NCBI RefSeq assembly: GCF_011077955.1 | Contig: NZ_JAALBX010000001.1 | Coordinates: 124,001 to 188,000, forward strand | DNA: 64,000 nucleotides | Source: Citrobacter freundii | GTDB lineage: Bacteria > Pseudomonadota > Gammaproteobacteria > Enterobacterales > Enterobacteriaceae | Direction of reading: 5' to 3' | Part shown: one piece after another, positions 26,600 through 35,703 of the stretch | Numbering within the stretch: the first letter of the stretch is position 1 | Layout: every line of letters starts with the position of its first letter | Notes under the pieces: model-generated | Told to the model about the DNA's origin: nothing | Databases searched by the model: none | Seen by the model: only the letters and a program-made list of their open reading frames with translations | Translations under genes and position numbers: made by a program

Positions 26600-27763
26600 A
26601 TGAATAATTTTGATCTCCATACCCCGACCCGAATCCTGTTTGGTAAAAATGCTATCGCTCAACTGCGTGAGCAAATTCCGCAAGGCAGCCGCGTGATGAT
26701 TACCTACGGCGGCGGCAGTGTGAAAAAAACCGGCGTGCTGGACCAGGTGCATGAGGCGCTGAAAGGTCTGGATGTGCTGGAGTTCGGCGGCATTGAGCCT
26801 AACCCGTCTTACGAAACGCTGATGAAAGCAGTTGAGGTCGCTCGTAAAGAGAACGTGACCTTCCTGCTGGCGGTGGGCGGCGGTTCTGTACTGGACGGCA
26901 CAAAATTTATCGCAGCGGCCGCGCACTACCCGGACGGCGTCGATCCCTGGGAAATTCTGCAAACTTCCGGCAGCAAAATTACCAGCGCCATTCCGATGGG
27001 GTCGGTATTAACGCTACCGGCGACTGGTTCTGAATCCAATAAAGGCGCGGTAATTTCCCGTCGCGCCACTGGCGACAAGCAAGCTTTCCATTCTCCGTTC
27101 GTGCAGCCGGTTTTCGCGGTTCTCGATCCGGTATACACCTATACCCTGCCGCCGCGTCAGGTTGCCAACGGCGTGGTTGATGCCTTTGTGCATACTGTTG
27201 AGCAGTACATCACTTACCCGGTGAATGCCAAAGTGCAGGACCGCTTCGCGGAAGGCATTTTGCTGACGCTCGTGGAAGACGGCCCGAAAGCGCTGTCTGA
27301 ACCGGAAAACTATGATGTCCGCGCGAACGTGATGTGGGCGGCGACCATGGCGCTGAACGGTTTGATCGGCGCAGGCGTACCGCAGGACTGGGCAACCCAT
27401 ATGCTGGGCCATGAGTTGACCGCCATGCACGGTCTCGATCATGCGCAAACCCTGGCGGTCGTATTGCCGTCGCTTCTGAACATCAAACGCAACGAGAAAC
27501 GCGCCAAACTGCTTCAGTATGCCGAACGCGTCTGGAATATCACCGAAGGCAGCGACGATGCGCGTATTGACGCCGCTATCGCCGCAACCCGCCATTTCTT
27601 CGAGCAAATGGGCGTACCAACGACCCTTTCCGGCTACGGGCTTGACGGCAGTTCCATCCCCGGTTTGCTGGCGAAACTTGAAGAGCACGGCATGACCGCA
27701 CTCGGTGAACATAAAGACATTACCCTCGACGTGAGCCGTAAAATTTACGAAGCCGCACGCTAA
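26600..27763 (+). CDS. yqhD: NADPH-dependent aldehyde reductase YqhD
   Basis: Zinc-dependent alcohol dehydrogenase of the iron-containing family that reduces reactive aldehydes (glyoxal, acrolein, malondialdehyde, furfural) with NADPH. The 387-residue length equals that of E. coli YqhD. The cofactor loop is GGGSVLDGTKF, and the metal ligands D194, H198, H267 and H281 are visible in DAFVHTVEQY and in the THMLGHELTAMHGLDHA segment. A CGGGAG ribosome site lies just before the ATG. It is the first gene of the YqhC regulon and precedes dkgA by 102 bases. Confidence 0.97.
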   Translation: MNNFDLHTPTRILFGKNAIAQLREQIPQGSRVMITYGGGSVKKTGVLDQVHEALKGLDVLEFGGIEPNPSYETLMKAVEVARKENVTFLLAVGGGSVLDGTKFIAAAAHYPDGVDPWEILQTSGSKITSAIPMGSVLTLPATGSESNKGAVISRRATGDKQAFHSPFVQPVFAVLDPVYTYTLPPRQVANGVVDAFVHTVEQYITYPVNAKVQDRFAEGILLTLVEDGPKALSEPENYDVRANVMWAATMALNGLIGAGVPQDWATHMLGHELTAMHGLDHAQTLAVVLPSLLNIKRNEKRAKLLQYAERVWNITEGSDDARIDAAIAATRHFFEQMGVPTTLSGYGLDGSSIPGLLAKLEEHGMTALGEHKDITLDVSRKIYEAAR

Positions 27764-27823
27764 GCTTTTCACGCATCGACCTTTCGTTTTCGGCTTTTTC
27801 GTCCAGACTTAAGTCACTCGACT

Positions 27824-27847
27824 TACCCCGCAGCACCTTGCGGGGTA
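27824..27847 (+). promoter_or_regulatory. Hairpin in the yqhD-dkgA spacer
   Basis: TACCCCGCA pairs perfectly with TGCGGGGTA around a six-base loop. No T run follows, so it more likely stabilises or partly attenuates the message than terminates it. Confidence 0.45.
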
Positions 27848-27865
27848 TTCCAAAAGGAGGAATTT

Positions 27866-28693
27866 ATGGCAAATCAGACCGTAATTAAGCTTCAGGACGG
27901 TAATGTTATGCCACAGCTTGGCCTTGGCGTGTGGAAGGCAGGAAATGATGAAGTGGTTTCCGCCATCCATAAAGCGCTAGAGGTTGGGTATCGCTCCATC
28001 GATACCGCTGCGGCATACAAAAACGAAGAAGGGGTTGGAAAAGCAATCAACAGCGCTGGCATTGCGCGTGATGAGCTGTTTATTACCACCAAACTCTGGA
28101 ATGACGATCAGCCGCGTCCTCAGCAGGCGCTGGAAGAAAGTCTTGAGAAGCTTAAGCTCGATCATGTCGATCTCTATTTGATGCACTGGCCGGTACCGGC
28201 TATTGATCGCTATGTTGACGCCTGGAAAGGAATGATCGAACTGCAAAAGCAGGGGCTGGCTAAGAGTATTGGCGTGTGTAATTTCCAGATCAGTCATTTA
28301 CAGCGTCTGATTGATGAAACGGGCGTGACGCCAGTGATTAACCAGATTGAGCTGCATCCTCTGTTGCAACAACGCCAACTCCATGCCTGGAATGCGACCC
28401 ACAAGATCCAAACCGAATCCTGGAGCCCACTGGCGCAGGGCGGTGACGGCGTTTTTGATCAGAAAGTGATCCGCGAACTGGCGGATAAATATGGCAAAAC
28501 TCCGGCTCAGATCGTCATCCGCTGGCATCTCGATTCAGGCCTGGTGGTGATCCCGAAATCGGTCACGCCGTCTCGTATTGTGGAAAACTTTGACGTGTGG
28601 GATTTCCGACTCGATAAAGATGAGATTGGCGATATCGCCAAACTTGATCAGGGCAAACGGCTGGGGCCGGACCCGGATCAGTTCGGCGGCTAA
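27866..28693 (+). CDS. dkgA: 2,5-diketo-D-gluconate reductase A, aldo-keto reductase
   Basis: NADPH-dependent aldo-keto reductase that reduces 2,5-diketogluconate, methylglyoxal and other carbonyls. The 275-residue TIM barrel shows the catalytic tetrad: Asp and Tyr in DTAAAYKNE, Lys in TTKLWND and His in YLMHWPVP. The C-terminal NADPH-binding motif VIPKSVTPSR is also present. An AGGAGG site lies just before the ATG. It is probably cotranscribed with yqhD under YqhC, with a hairpin in the spacer modulating expression, and ends at a strong terminator. Confidence 0.97.
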   Translation: MANQTVIKLQDGNVMPQLGLGVWKAGNDEVVSAIHKALEVGYRSIDTAAAYKNEEGVGKAINSAGIARDELFITTKLWNDDQPRPQQALEESLEKLKLDHVDLYLMHWPVPAIDRYVDAWKGMIELQKQGLAKSIGVCNFQISHLQRLIDETGVTPVINQIELHPLLQQRQLHAWNATHKIQTESWSPLAQGGDGVFDQKVIRELADKYGKTPAQIVIRWHLDSGLVVIPKSVTPSRIVENFDVWDFRLDKDEIGDIAKLDQGKRLGPDPDQFGG

Positions 28694-28705
28694 TCCGTCC
28701 CTACC

Positions 28706-28735
28706 AGCCCGGCTTACTCCGCCGGGCTTTTTTTT
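28706..28735 (+). terminator. Terminator of yqhD-dkgA
   Basis: An 8-bp stem AGCCCGGC/GCCGGGCT with a seven-base loop is followed by eight T residues. Confidence 0.92.
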
Positions 28736-29043
28736 GTCTCAACATTACGTTCTGTGGGCGTGACATCGACGGGTTTTGGCTCAACCCTATTGTGATTGGA
28801 TTTAACGCTATCACAACAGGCAGAGGCTACGTTGTCGGGCTTCTGGCCCCTTTCCTGGAGCACAACTACTGCCGTTCTCAATAAATTCCGTAATGACTTC
28901 ATTTTCAGAATTTTTTATCCGGTTTTCCTGCTTTTAAACACATCGCCCTGAGCCTTACCCAATTAAAATCCTTATCTATCAATGAATTATTCGCGTGATG
29001 AATAATTTACGGCTTCCAATAATATTATGATAAGGATTTCATC
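28736..29043. other. Spacer before the anion transporter; doubtful small minus-strand frame
   Basis: A minus-strand frame of 62 codons (28714-28902, MKSLRNLLRTAVVVLQERGQ at its start) runs into the dkgA terminator, lacks a good ribosome site and resembles no protein I know. The remaining sequence to 29043 is AT-rich and should hold the transporter promoter. Confidence 0.3.
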
Positions 29044-30498
29044 GTGGGCACACCTCCTTCCAGAGCCGTTAACTGGCTCAAGCTGATTGTGATTCTGATA
29101 CCGGCTGCATTTTTATGGCAACTCTCCCCGCCTGCCGGGTTAACGCTACCTGCCTGGCACAGCGCGGTGATTTTCGTCACTACCATTGTCTGTATTGTGG
29201 CGAACGTGCTGCCAATTGGCGCAGTGGGCATTATTGGTATCACTGTGTTTGCCCTGGTTCGTGCAGCAGGGGATGTCAAAGCCAGCGACGCCATCACTAC
29301 CGCCCTTAGCGAGCTTAACAGTTCGCTGATTTGGTTGATTGTGGTGGCCTTTATGATTGCCCGTGGGTTTATTAAAACGGGACTCGGGCGGCGCATTGCG
29401 CTTCAGATGATCCGTCTGTTAGGCAAGCGTACGCTTGGACTGGCGTGGGGGCTGGCGTTCGCTGATTTGATTTTGTCGCCGGCAATGCCCAGCAACACCG
29501 CCCGCTGCGGCGGCGTTATCTACCCTATCGCCGATGCGCTTTCCCGCAGTTTCGACTCCAGACCAGACGATGAGTCACGCCGCAAAATTGGCACCTTCCT
29601 GATTGCCTGCATCGGTAACGTGAATGATGTGACCGCGGCGCTGTTTATGACGGGTTATACCGGCAATCTGCTGGCCGTAAAGCTTGCAGCCAATGCGGGC
29701 GTGACCATCACCTGGGGAGGCTGGTTTTTGGCCGCGTTGCTTCCGTGTCTGGTGTCGTTAATTGTGGTGCCGCTGCTGGTGTATGCCCTTGTGCGCCCGA
29801 CTATCACCCATACCCCGGATGCCCCAAAGCTTGCGATGAGCGAACTGGAAAAGATGGGGCCTGTTGGCAAAGGCGAATGGCTGATGCTGGCAACCATTGT
29901 GCTGTTGTTGGTGCTCTGGATTTTTGGCGATGCGCTCGGCGTCGACCCCACTACCGCGTCGTTTGTCGGGCTATCGGTACTGCTGTTAAGCGGCGTACTG
30001 ACCTGGGAAGATGTTAAAAGCGAGAAAGGCGCCTGGGATACGCTCATTTGGTTTGCGGCCTTACTGATGATGGCAAACCAGTTGAAGAAACTCGGCTTTA
30101 CGACCTGGTTTGGAAATGTGATTGGTGAAAGCCTGGCAAGTTCGCTTCAGGGTACCAGTTGGATCGTGGTCCTTTTACTGCTTAACGCCGCGTATTTCTA
30201 TACGCACTATTTTTTTGCCAGCGGCAACGCGCAAATCGCCGCGCTTTACGCGGTGTTCCTTGGCGTCGGCACCCATATTGGCTTACCTGTGGTTCCTCTG
30301 GCGTTTATGCTCGCTTTTAGCAGCAGCCTGTACTGCTCGCTTACGCAATACACCCATGCCCGCGGCCCGATCCTGTTCGGCGCAGGCTACGTGCCGACTG
30401 GCATCTGGTGGCGCACCGGGTTTGTGGTGAGCCTGGTCAATCAGGCGATTTTCATGACCGTTGGGTTAGCGTGGTGGAAGGTATTAGGACTGTATTAA
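29044..30498 (+). CDS. DASS/SLC13-family dicarboxylate or citrate transporter
   Basis: Inner-membrane antiporter or symporter of the divalent-anion:sodium family, related to E. coli TtdT and CitT, which exchange tartrate or citrate for succinate. The 484 residues form about 12 helices. The two hairpin motifs that carry the family's substrate Ser-Asn-Thr site are recognisable in SPAMPSNTARCGGVIYPIAD (first half) and in the YFFASGNAQIAALYAVFL region (second half). The start is a GTG with an AAGGA site. No tartrate or citrate catabolic genes are adjacent, so the substrate cannot be named. Confidence 0.88.
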   Translation: MGTPPSRAVNWLKLIVILIPAAFLWQLSPPAGLTLPAWHSAVIFVTTIVCIVANVLPIGAVGIIGITVFALVRAAGDVKASDAITTALSELNSSLIWLIVVAFMIARGFIKTGLGRRIALQMIRLLGKRTLGLAWGLAFADLILSPAMPSNTARCGGVIYPIADALSRSFDSRPDDESRRKIGTFLIACIGNVNDVTAALFMTGYTGNLLAVKLAANAGVTITWGGWFLAALLPCLVSLIVVPLLVYALVRPTITHTPDAPKLAMSELEKMGPVGKGEWLMLATIVLLLVLWIFGDALGVDPTTASFVGLSVLLLSGVLTWEDVKSEKGAWDTLIWFAALLMMANQLKKLGFTTWFGNVIGESLASSLQGTSWIVVLLLLNAAYFYTHYFFASGNAQIAALYAVFLGVGTHIGLPVVPLAFMLAFSSSLYCSLTQYTHARGPILFGAGYVPTGIWWRTGFVVSLVNQAIFMTVGLAWWKVLGLY

Positions 30499-30937
30499 GG
30501 GGTGGCTTTCGCCGCCAGGCTTTTTTATTGAGTGGTATTGTTGTTCGGTGGCATTGCTGTTCGGCGAAATGGTTCCGTTCACCAGGCGTTCGCGGCTCAA
30601 CGATGCTCCCTGGCACGTGAACACGCCAGGGAGGGGCCGAGTAGTCCGGGACTGAGGCGTAGAAAGGCGGGATGCCTATCCCGGCCTACCTGAAGCGAGG
30701 AGAGATAGCCGAGGGAGGCGCGAAGCGGCGGTTTGTTGGCCGGGAACGGGGATGACAAAGGGGAGTGCGAAAACTCCCCTTTGCCTGTTCGCATTACACA
30801 TTTGGTGCCATGTGCCACTCACGCCAAAGCGAACGTAACCATTCCGCCAAACCCATTCACACCGGCGGGCAGCAAACGTAACTCTCCTACAAAGCACACA
30901 GCCAGGCAGAGCAACGCTGCCTGCCTGCAACATCCTC
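30499..30937. repeat. GC-rich palindrome cluster, REP-like
   Basis: No gene is seen. Several perfect stems stand in a row: CTCCCTGGC/GCCAGGGAG (30606-30633), GGGAT/ATCCC (30669-30682) followed by CGGCCTACC as in REP elements, and a strong stem at 30757-30782. The arrangement resembles a degenerate repetitive extragenic palindrome cluster. Confidence 0.4.
30757..30782. terminator. Terminator-like hairpin downstream of ygiQ and the transporter
   Basis: AAAGGGGAGT pairs perfectly with ACTCCCCTTT around GCGAAA. It could stop transcripts from both flanking genes; the T and A tails are short. Confidence 0.6.
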
Positions 30938-33130
30938 TTACCGCTGGCGCGTTTTCGCAGGCGCACCTTTCTTCGCAGGACGTCGTTGATTCTCAGCAGG
31001 CGTCTGCCGCTGATGCTCAACCGGCGTATGCTTCGTCAACGCCGGACGCGTATAGCGATTCTGACGGCGCGCTTCGCGCATCTCATCAAGCGTCGGCGCA
31101 GGCACCAGGCAGTCGCGGCGTGAGCCAATCAGGTGCTTTTTACCCATTGCTTCCAGCGCCTGACGAATCATCGGCCAGTTGGCGGGATCGTGGTAGCGCA
31201 ACAGCGCTTTGTGCAGACGGCGCTGTTTATCCCCTTTCGGTACCACCACATCTTCACTCTTATAGCCAATCTTACTCAGCGGGTTTTTGCCGGTGTAATA
31301 CATGGTCGTAGAGTTGGCGAGCGGCGACGGATAGAAGTTCTGCACCTGATCCAGACGGAAGCGGCGCTGTTTCAGCCATAACGCCAGGTTCACCATGTCT
31401 TCATCGCGCGTACCAGGGTGTGCGGAGATAAAGTATGGGATCAAATACTGCTCTTTACCGGCCTGCTTAGAGTAGGTATCAAACAGTTCTTTAAAGCGAT
31501 CGTAGCTGCCCATACCCGGCTTCATCATCTTGGACAATGGGCCTTCTTCGGTATGCTCAGGAGCAATCTTCAGATAGCCGCCAACGTGGTGTGTCGCCAG
31601 CTCTTTGATATAGCGTGGATCTTCCACGGCAATGTCGTAACGCACCCCGGAAGCGATAAGGATCTTCTTGATGCCCTTCAGATCGCGCGCACGACGATAA
31701 AGATTGATCGTCGGTTCATGGTTGGTATCCATGTGCTGGCAAATGTCGGGATAAACGCACGACAGACGGCGGCAAGTTTGTTCCGCGCGCGGCGACTTAC
31801 AGCGCAGCATATACATATTGGCGGTAGGCCCGCCCAAATCCGAGATAACGCCGGTAAAGCCGGGAACGGAATCGCGAATGGCTTCGATCTCATTGATGAT
31901 CGAATCTTCTGAACGGCTCTGGATGATGCGCCCTTCATGCTCGGTGATGGAGCAGAATGAGCAGCCGCCGAAACAGCCGCGCATGATGTTGATCGAAAAG
32001 CGGATCATCTCATAGGCCGGAATACGGCTGTTACCGTACGCCGGATGCGGAACGCGCTGATAAGGCAGCGCGAATACGCTGTCCATCTCTTCGGTCGATA
32101 AAGGGATCGCAGGCGGGTTTACCCAAATATAACGATCGCCATGTTTTTGCATCAAGGCGCGCGCGCAGCCCGGATTGGTTTCATGGTGCAAAATACGCGA
32201 TGCATGGGCATAAAGCACTTTGTCGGCTTTGACCTTTTCAAAGGACGGCAGCAGCACATAGGTCTTCTCCCACGGCTTCGGGCGAGGAGGCTGAACGACC
32301 ACGGCCTTCGCTTCGGCTTTCTTCGGCTCAACCGGTTTGTTATCCGCGCACGGCAGATCTTCGCCATAAGGATGCGGGATCGGGTCGATTTTGCCCGGCA
32401 TATCGATGATACGGGAATCCACACCGCTCCAGCCCGGCAGCGCCTCTTTCACCATAATCGCGGTGTTGCGCACATCCATAATCTGGCTCACCGGTTCGCC
32501 CGCCGCCAGGCGATGAGCGACTTCCACCAGCGGACGCTCGCCGTTGCCAAAGATAAGCATATCGGCTTTAGAATCCACCAGCACCGAACGGCGTACGGTA
32601 TCAGACCAGTAATCGTAATGCGCGGTACGGCGCAGGCTGGCTTCAATACCGCCCAGGATCACCGGCACCTCTTTCCACGCTTCTTTGCAGCGTTGGGTGT
32701 AGACGAGCGTTGCGCGATCGGGCCGTTTACCCGCCACGTTATCCGGCGTGTAAGCGTCGTCGTGACGCAGCTTACGGTCAGCGGTGTAGCGGTTTATCAT
32801 CGAATCCATGTTGCCTGCGGTTACGCCAAAGAACAGGTTCGGTTTCCCGAGACGCATAAAGTCGTCTTTGCTGTTCCAGTCGGGCTGGGCAATGATGCCT
32901 ACGCGAAAACCCTGCGCTTCCAGCATACGTCCGCAAATTGCCATCCCGAAACTCGGGTGGTCAACGTAGGCGTCTCCGGTAACTAAAATGATGTCGCAGC
33001 TATCCCAGCCTAATTGATCCATTTCCTCACGGGACATCGGTAAAAACGGTGCCGGGCCGAAACAGGCAGCCCAATATTGGGGCCACGAGAAAAGGTCGCG
33101 ATCGGGTTGGATCAGACTTATAGCGCTCAT
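30938..33130 (-). CDS. ygiQ: Radical SAM protein YgiQ
   Basis: Large radical S-adenosylmethionine protein of the UPF0313 family; the chemical reaction is unknown. The 730 residues have an N-terminal domain ([20 protein letters not shown]) and the 4Fe-4S motif CFGGCSFC near residue 384, embedded in [19 protein letters not shown] basic, proline-rich C-terminal tail ([12 protein letters not shown]) ends the protein. Length and order before ftsP match E. coli. The basic tail suggests nucleic-acid or ribosome contact, which is inference only. Confidence 0.96.
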   Translation of the reverse strand: MSAISLIQPDRDLFSWPQYWAACFGPAPFLPMSREEMDQLGWDSCDIILVTGDAYVDHPSFGMAICGRMLEAQGFRVGIIAQPDWNSKDDFMRLGKPNLFFGVTAGNMDSMINRYTADRKLRHDDAYTPDNVAGKRPDRATLVYTQRCKEAWKEVPVILGGIEASLRRTAHYDYWSDTVRRSVLVDSKADMLIFGNGERPLVEVAHRLAAGEPVSQIMDVRNTAIMVKEALPGWSGVDSRIIDMPGKIDPIPHPYGEDLPCADNKPVEPKKAEAKAVVVQPPRPKPWEKTYVLLPSFEKVKADKVLYAHASRILHHETNPGCARALMQKHGDRYIWVNPPAIPLSTEEMDSVFALPYQRVPHPAYGNSRIPAYEMIRFSINIMRGCFGGCSFCSITEHEGRIIQSRSEDSIINEIEAIRDSVPGFTGVISDLGGPTANMYMLRCKSPRAEQTCRRLSCVYPDICQHMDTNHEPTINLYRRARDLKGIKKILIASGVRYDIAVEDPRYIKELATHHVGGYLKIAPEHTEEGPLSKMMKPGMGSYDRFKELFDTYSKQAGKEQYLIPYFISAHPGTRDEDMVNLALWLKQRRFRLDQVQNFYPSPLANSTTMYYTGKNPLSKIGYKSEDVVVPKGDKQRRLHKALLRYHDPANWPMIRQALEAMGKKHLIGSRRDCLVPAPTLDEMREARRQNRYTRPALTKHTPVEHQRQTPAENQRRPAKKGAPAKTRQR

Positions 33131-33255
33131 AATGCTTCCGGAATGGTAAAAAAATAGACAAAGGGCGCCGATTATACGTTGTATCGCGGCAAGAAAAGAA
33201 GGGGTAACAGAAAATGTCCATTACCCCTGATTTTAGTAAGGGAGGAATAAAACGT

Positions 33256-34668
33256 TTACGGCGACGGATTCACCAGAATCTGTCCGATAGAACCGCGATC
33301 GGCCATTTCCAGCGTCTGGCTGCCGTACAGGAACGGGAAATGCTCCCAGGAAGGCTGGGTAAAATAAACCAACAACTCAACCTGCCCGTCGACCCAGACG
33401 GTGTCTTTCCAGCCGCGATCTTCCGGGAACGGCGCAGCGCCGTTTACATGGCGGATTAAAAACTGCACGCCCTCAATATGAAAAGATTGCGGCGAATCGG
33501 CACGCACCGTCCAGCGCTCCCACGTGCCCTGCTGGGTTGTGACATCAAGACGCTTCATATCCCACAACTGACCATTAATGCCCGGGTCGTCGCCCAGTGA
33601 GATATCGCGGCTGCGCACCGGACTGCCATCAAGAATATTATTCGGCAGCAAACGCATTGGCAGGGTGTCGGTCACCAGCGGCAACAGGCCGGTGGGGCGC
33701 AGCGTCAGCACCAGCGTCGAGATAAGAATGCTGGAAGGCTCAAAGAAACCGCGCAACCGATCCATGATGCTCGCCGCTTCACCGCAGGTCAGAGAGACTT
33801 CATCGCCGTTGGTCATATCCACCAGAATTTCTCGGCGCTCGCCCGGTGCCAGAGAAAGCTGCTTCACCGAAACCGGCGCCGGAAGGAACCCCTGATCGCT
33901 TGAAATGACGTGCAATGGGCGACCATCGCTCATCTGCAACAGATAGCGACGCGCGTTAGAGGCATTAAGCAAACGCAGGCGCACCCAGCCGCGGGAAACG
34001 TCCACATAAGGACTTTGCGCGCCATTAACCAGAAGCGTATCGCCAAGAAAGCCGCCGCTGCCCGGCTCGCTGTATTCCGGCGAACCGAAGTTATCCAGCC
34101 GTTTATCCTGAATAATTACCGGGAAATCATCCACGCCATAATGGTTGGGGATCGGCAGCGCTTTGCTGACGTCATCCTCAATCAACCACATGCCCGCAAG
34201 GCCGTTGTAAACCTGTTCAGCGCTGCGATTAGGCGTATTGGCGTGATACCAGAGCGTCGCCGCAGACTGGCGAATCGGCAGCACCGGCGCCCAGTCGGCG
34301 TTAGTGGTCATCATGCGCGATGCTCCACCCATCAACGGCCCCGGCACCTGCAAACCGCTCACCGTCATCGCGACATTCTCAGGAATGCGGTTGCTGTAGA
34401 TAAGCTTAACGTCGTCACCGCTCCAGACGCGGATAGTCGGGCCGAGATAGCGACCATTAATGCCCCACACTTGCGCACGAGTACCGGGCGTAAATGACCA
34501 GTGGGTGCGCTGTAGCGTGAGGAATAAAGGCTGGCCGCGGCGGGATTCAAACAGCGGAGGTATCGGCAGCGGCTGTTGCTGCCCTGCCGCATGTGCCGTC
34601 AGTGGCGCTGCGCCTGCACAGAGAACCATTCCCGATGCCTGAATAAACTGACGCCGACTGAGTGACAT
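33256..34668 (-). CDS. ftsP: Cell-division protein FtsP (SufI)
   Basis: Periplasmic multicopper-oxidase-fold protein without catalytic copper that protects the divisome under stress. The 470-residue precursor begins with a twin-arginine signal (SRRQFIQASG) cleaved after AHA. The cupredoxin domains include LWYHANTPNRSAEQVYNGLAGMW and the C-terminal FHIEGVQFLIRHVNG. Several oxidase copper ligands are replaced, as is normal for the family. It lies 72 bases downstream of plsC on the same strand and is probably cotranscribed, as in E. coli. Confidence 0.97.
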   Translation of the reverse strand: MSLSRRQFIQASGMVLCAGAAPLTAHAAGQQQPLPIPPLFESRRGQPLFLTLQRTHWSFTPGTRAQVWGINGRYLGPTIRVWSGDDVKLIYSNRIPENVAMTVSGLQVPGPLMGGASRMMTTNADWAPVLPIRQSAATLWYHANTPNRSAEQVYNGLAGMWLIEDDVSKALPIPNHYGVDDFPVIIQDKRLDNFGSPEYSEPGSGGFLGDTLLVNGAQSPYVDVSRGWVRLRLLNASNARRYLLQMSDGRPLHVISSDQGFLPAPVSVKQLSLAPGERREILVDMTNGDEVSLTCGEAASIMDRLRGFFEPSSILISTLVLTLRPTGLLPLVTDTLPMRLLPNNILDGSPVRSRDISLGDDPGINGQLWDMKRLDVTTQQGTWERWTVRADSPQSFHIEGVQFLIRHVNGAAPFPEDRGWKDTVWVDGQVELLVYFTQPSWEHFPFLYGSQTLEMADRGSIGQILVNPSP

Positions 34669-34739
34669 ACTTTGCTCCGTGTAAACTGTCCAAAATCATG
34701 AGGGGAGTGACCCTCAGAGGGGGCGCGAGCCCCGAAAGC

Positions 34740-35477
34740 TTAAAAATTGCCTGAGGCTTCCCGTTCAGCCACTTCCTGATCCAGCTCCTTAATTTTGGCA
34801 GCCATCACTTCGCGGCAATGAGTCGCCAGCGCGCGCACCTGATCTTTTCGCCAGGCGGAGGTATCGATAGGCGGCAGCATTTCTACAATCACCAGACCGT
34901 TATTCCAGCGGTTGAGATTAATTTTCCCGTGCGTATTGGAGACACAAATCGGAATGATCGGCACGCCTGCTGCCAATGCGGCATGAAACGCGCCGGTTTT
35001 GAACGGCATCAGGCCACGGCCGCGGCTACGGGTGCCTTCAGGGAACATCCAGATAGAAATACGACGCTTTTTAAACTGATTCACGACCTGGGCGATGGTG
35101 CCGTGCGCCTTGGCGCGATTATCACGATCGATAAGCAAGTTGCCCGTTAACCAGTAAAGCAGGCCGAAGAACGGAACCCACAGCAGGCTTTTCTTACCCA
35201 CGGTGACCGTCGGCGGAATAACGATTTTCGCCGCCGTGACCATATCGTAGTTGTTCTGGTGATTCGCGATAAAGATGGCGTTGCCGAACTGCTCTGCGCC
35301 AGGGGGCAGACGCTTTTCGACTTTTAAACCAAAAACAGTGGAAAGGCGGCCAAACATATGACCAAAGGTAGCGACGTGGCGCGGATTACGTGGGCTGAAT
35401 AAACACCAGATGCAACCCAGGATACATACAGCAATGCTATAAAGCACAACAATAATAATGCGAATTATAAGTAACAT
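34740..35477 (-). CDS. plsC: 1-acyl-sn-glycerol-3-phosphate acyltransferase PlsC
   Basis: Inner-membrane acyltransferase making phosphatidic acid, the second acylation in phospholipid synthesis. The 245 residues begin with a membrane helix (LIIRIIIVVLYSIAV). The HX4D catalytic motif NHQNNYD and the phosphate-binding motif FPEGTRSRGRG follow. The start at 35477 has an AGAGG site; an upstream frame extension of 35 codons is not part of the family. It sits between parC and ftsP as in E. coli. Confidence 0.97.
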   Translation of the reverse strand: MLLIIRIIIVVLYSIAVCILGCIWCLFSPRNPRHVATFGHMFGRLSTVFGLKVEKRLPPGAEQFGNAIFIANHQNNYDMVTAAKIVIPPTVTVGKKSLLWVPFFGLLYWLTGNLLIDRDNRAKAHGTIAQVVNQFKKRRISIWMFPEGTRSRGRGLMPFKTGAFHAALAAGVPIIPICVSNTHGKINLNRWNNGLVIVEMLPPIDTSAWRKDQVRALATHCREVMAAKIKELDQEVAEREASGNF

Positions 35478-35703
35478 AACTACCTCTGAAGCCCTTGTCG
35501 GCGACAAGTATACTGGCTTTGTCGCAAAAACACCGCCTGGTATGATAAATGCGGCACGCTGCGTCTGATTTCCCAAACGCATATTCTTATGCTGCGCGCA
35601 TCAACACACAATGGCTGAGTTATAAAAAAGTTATTGCTTACTCACTACAGCGAAGCCGCCAGCACAAGAAGGGCTCTTGCACTGGCGATAAGTCGAAACG
35701 TGG

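Noticed and set aside
28714..28902. 62-codon minus-strand frame after dkgA
   Set aside because: Runs into the dkgA terminator, lacks a ribosome site and resembles no family.
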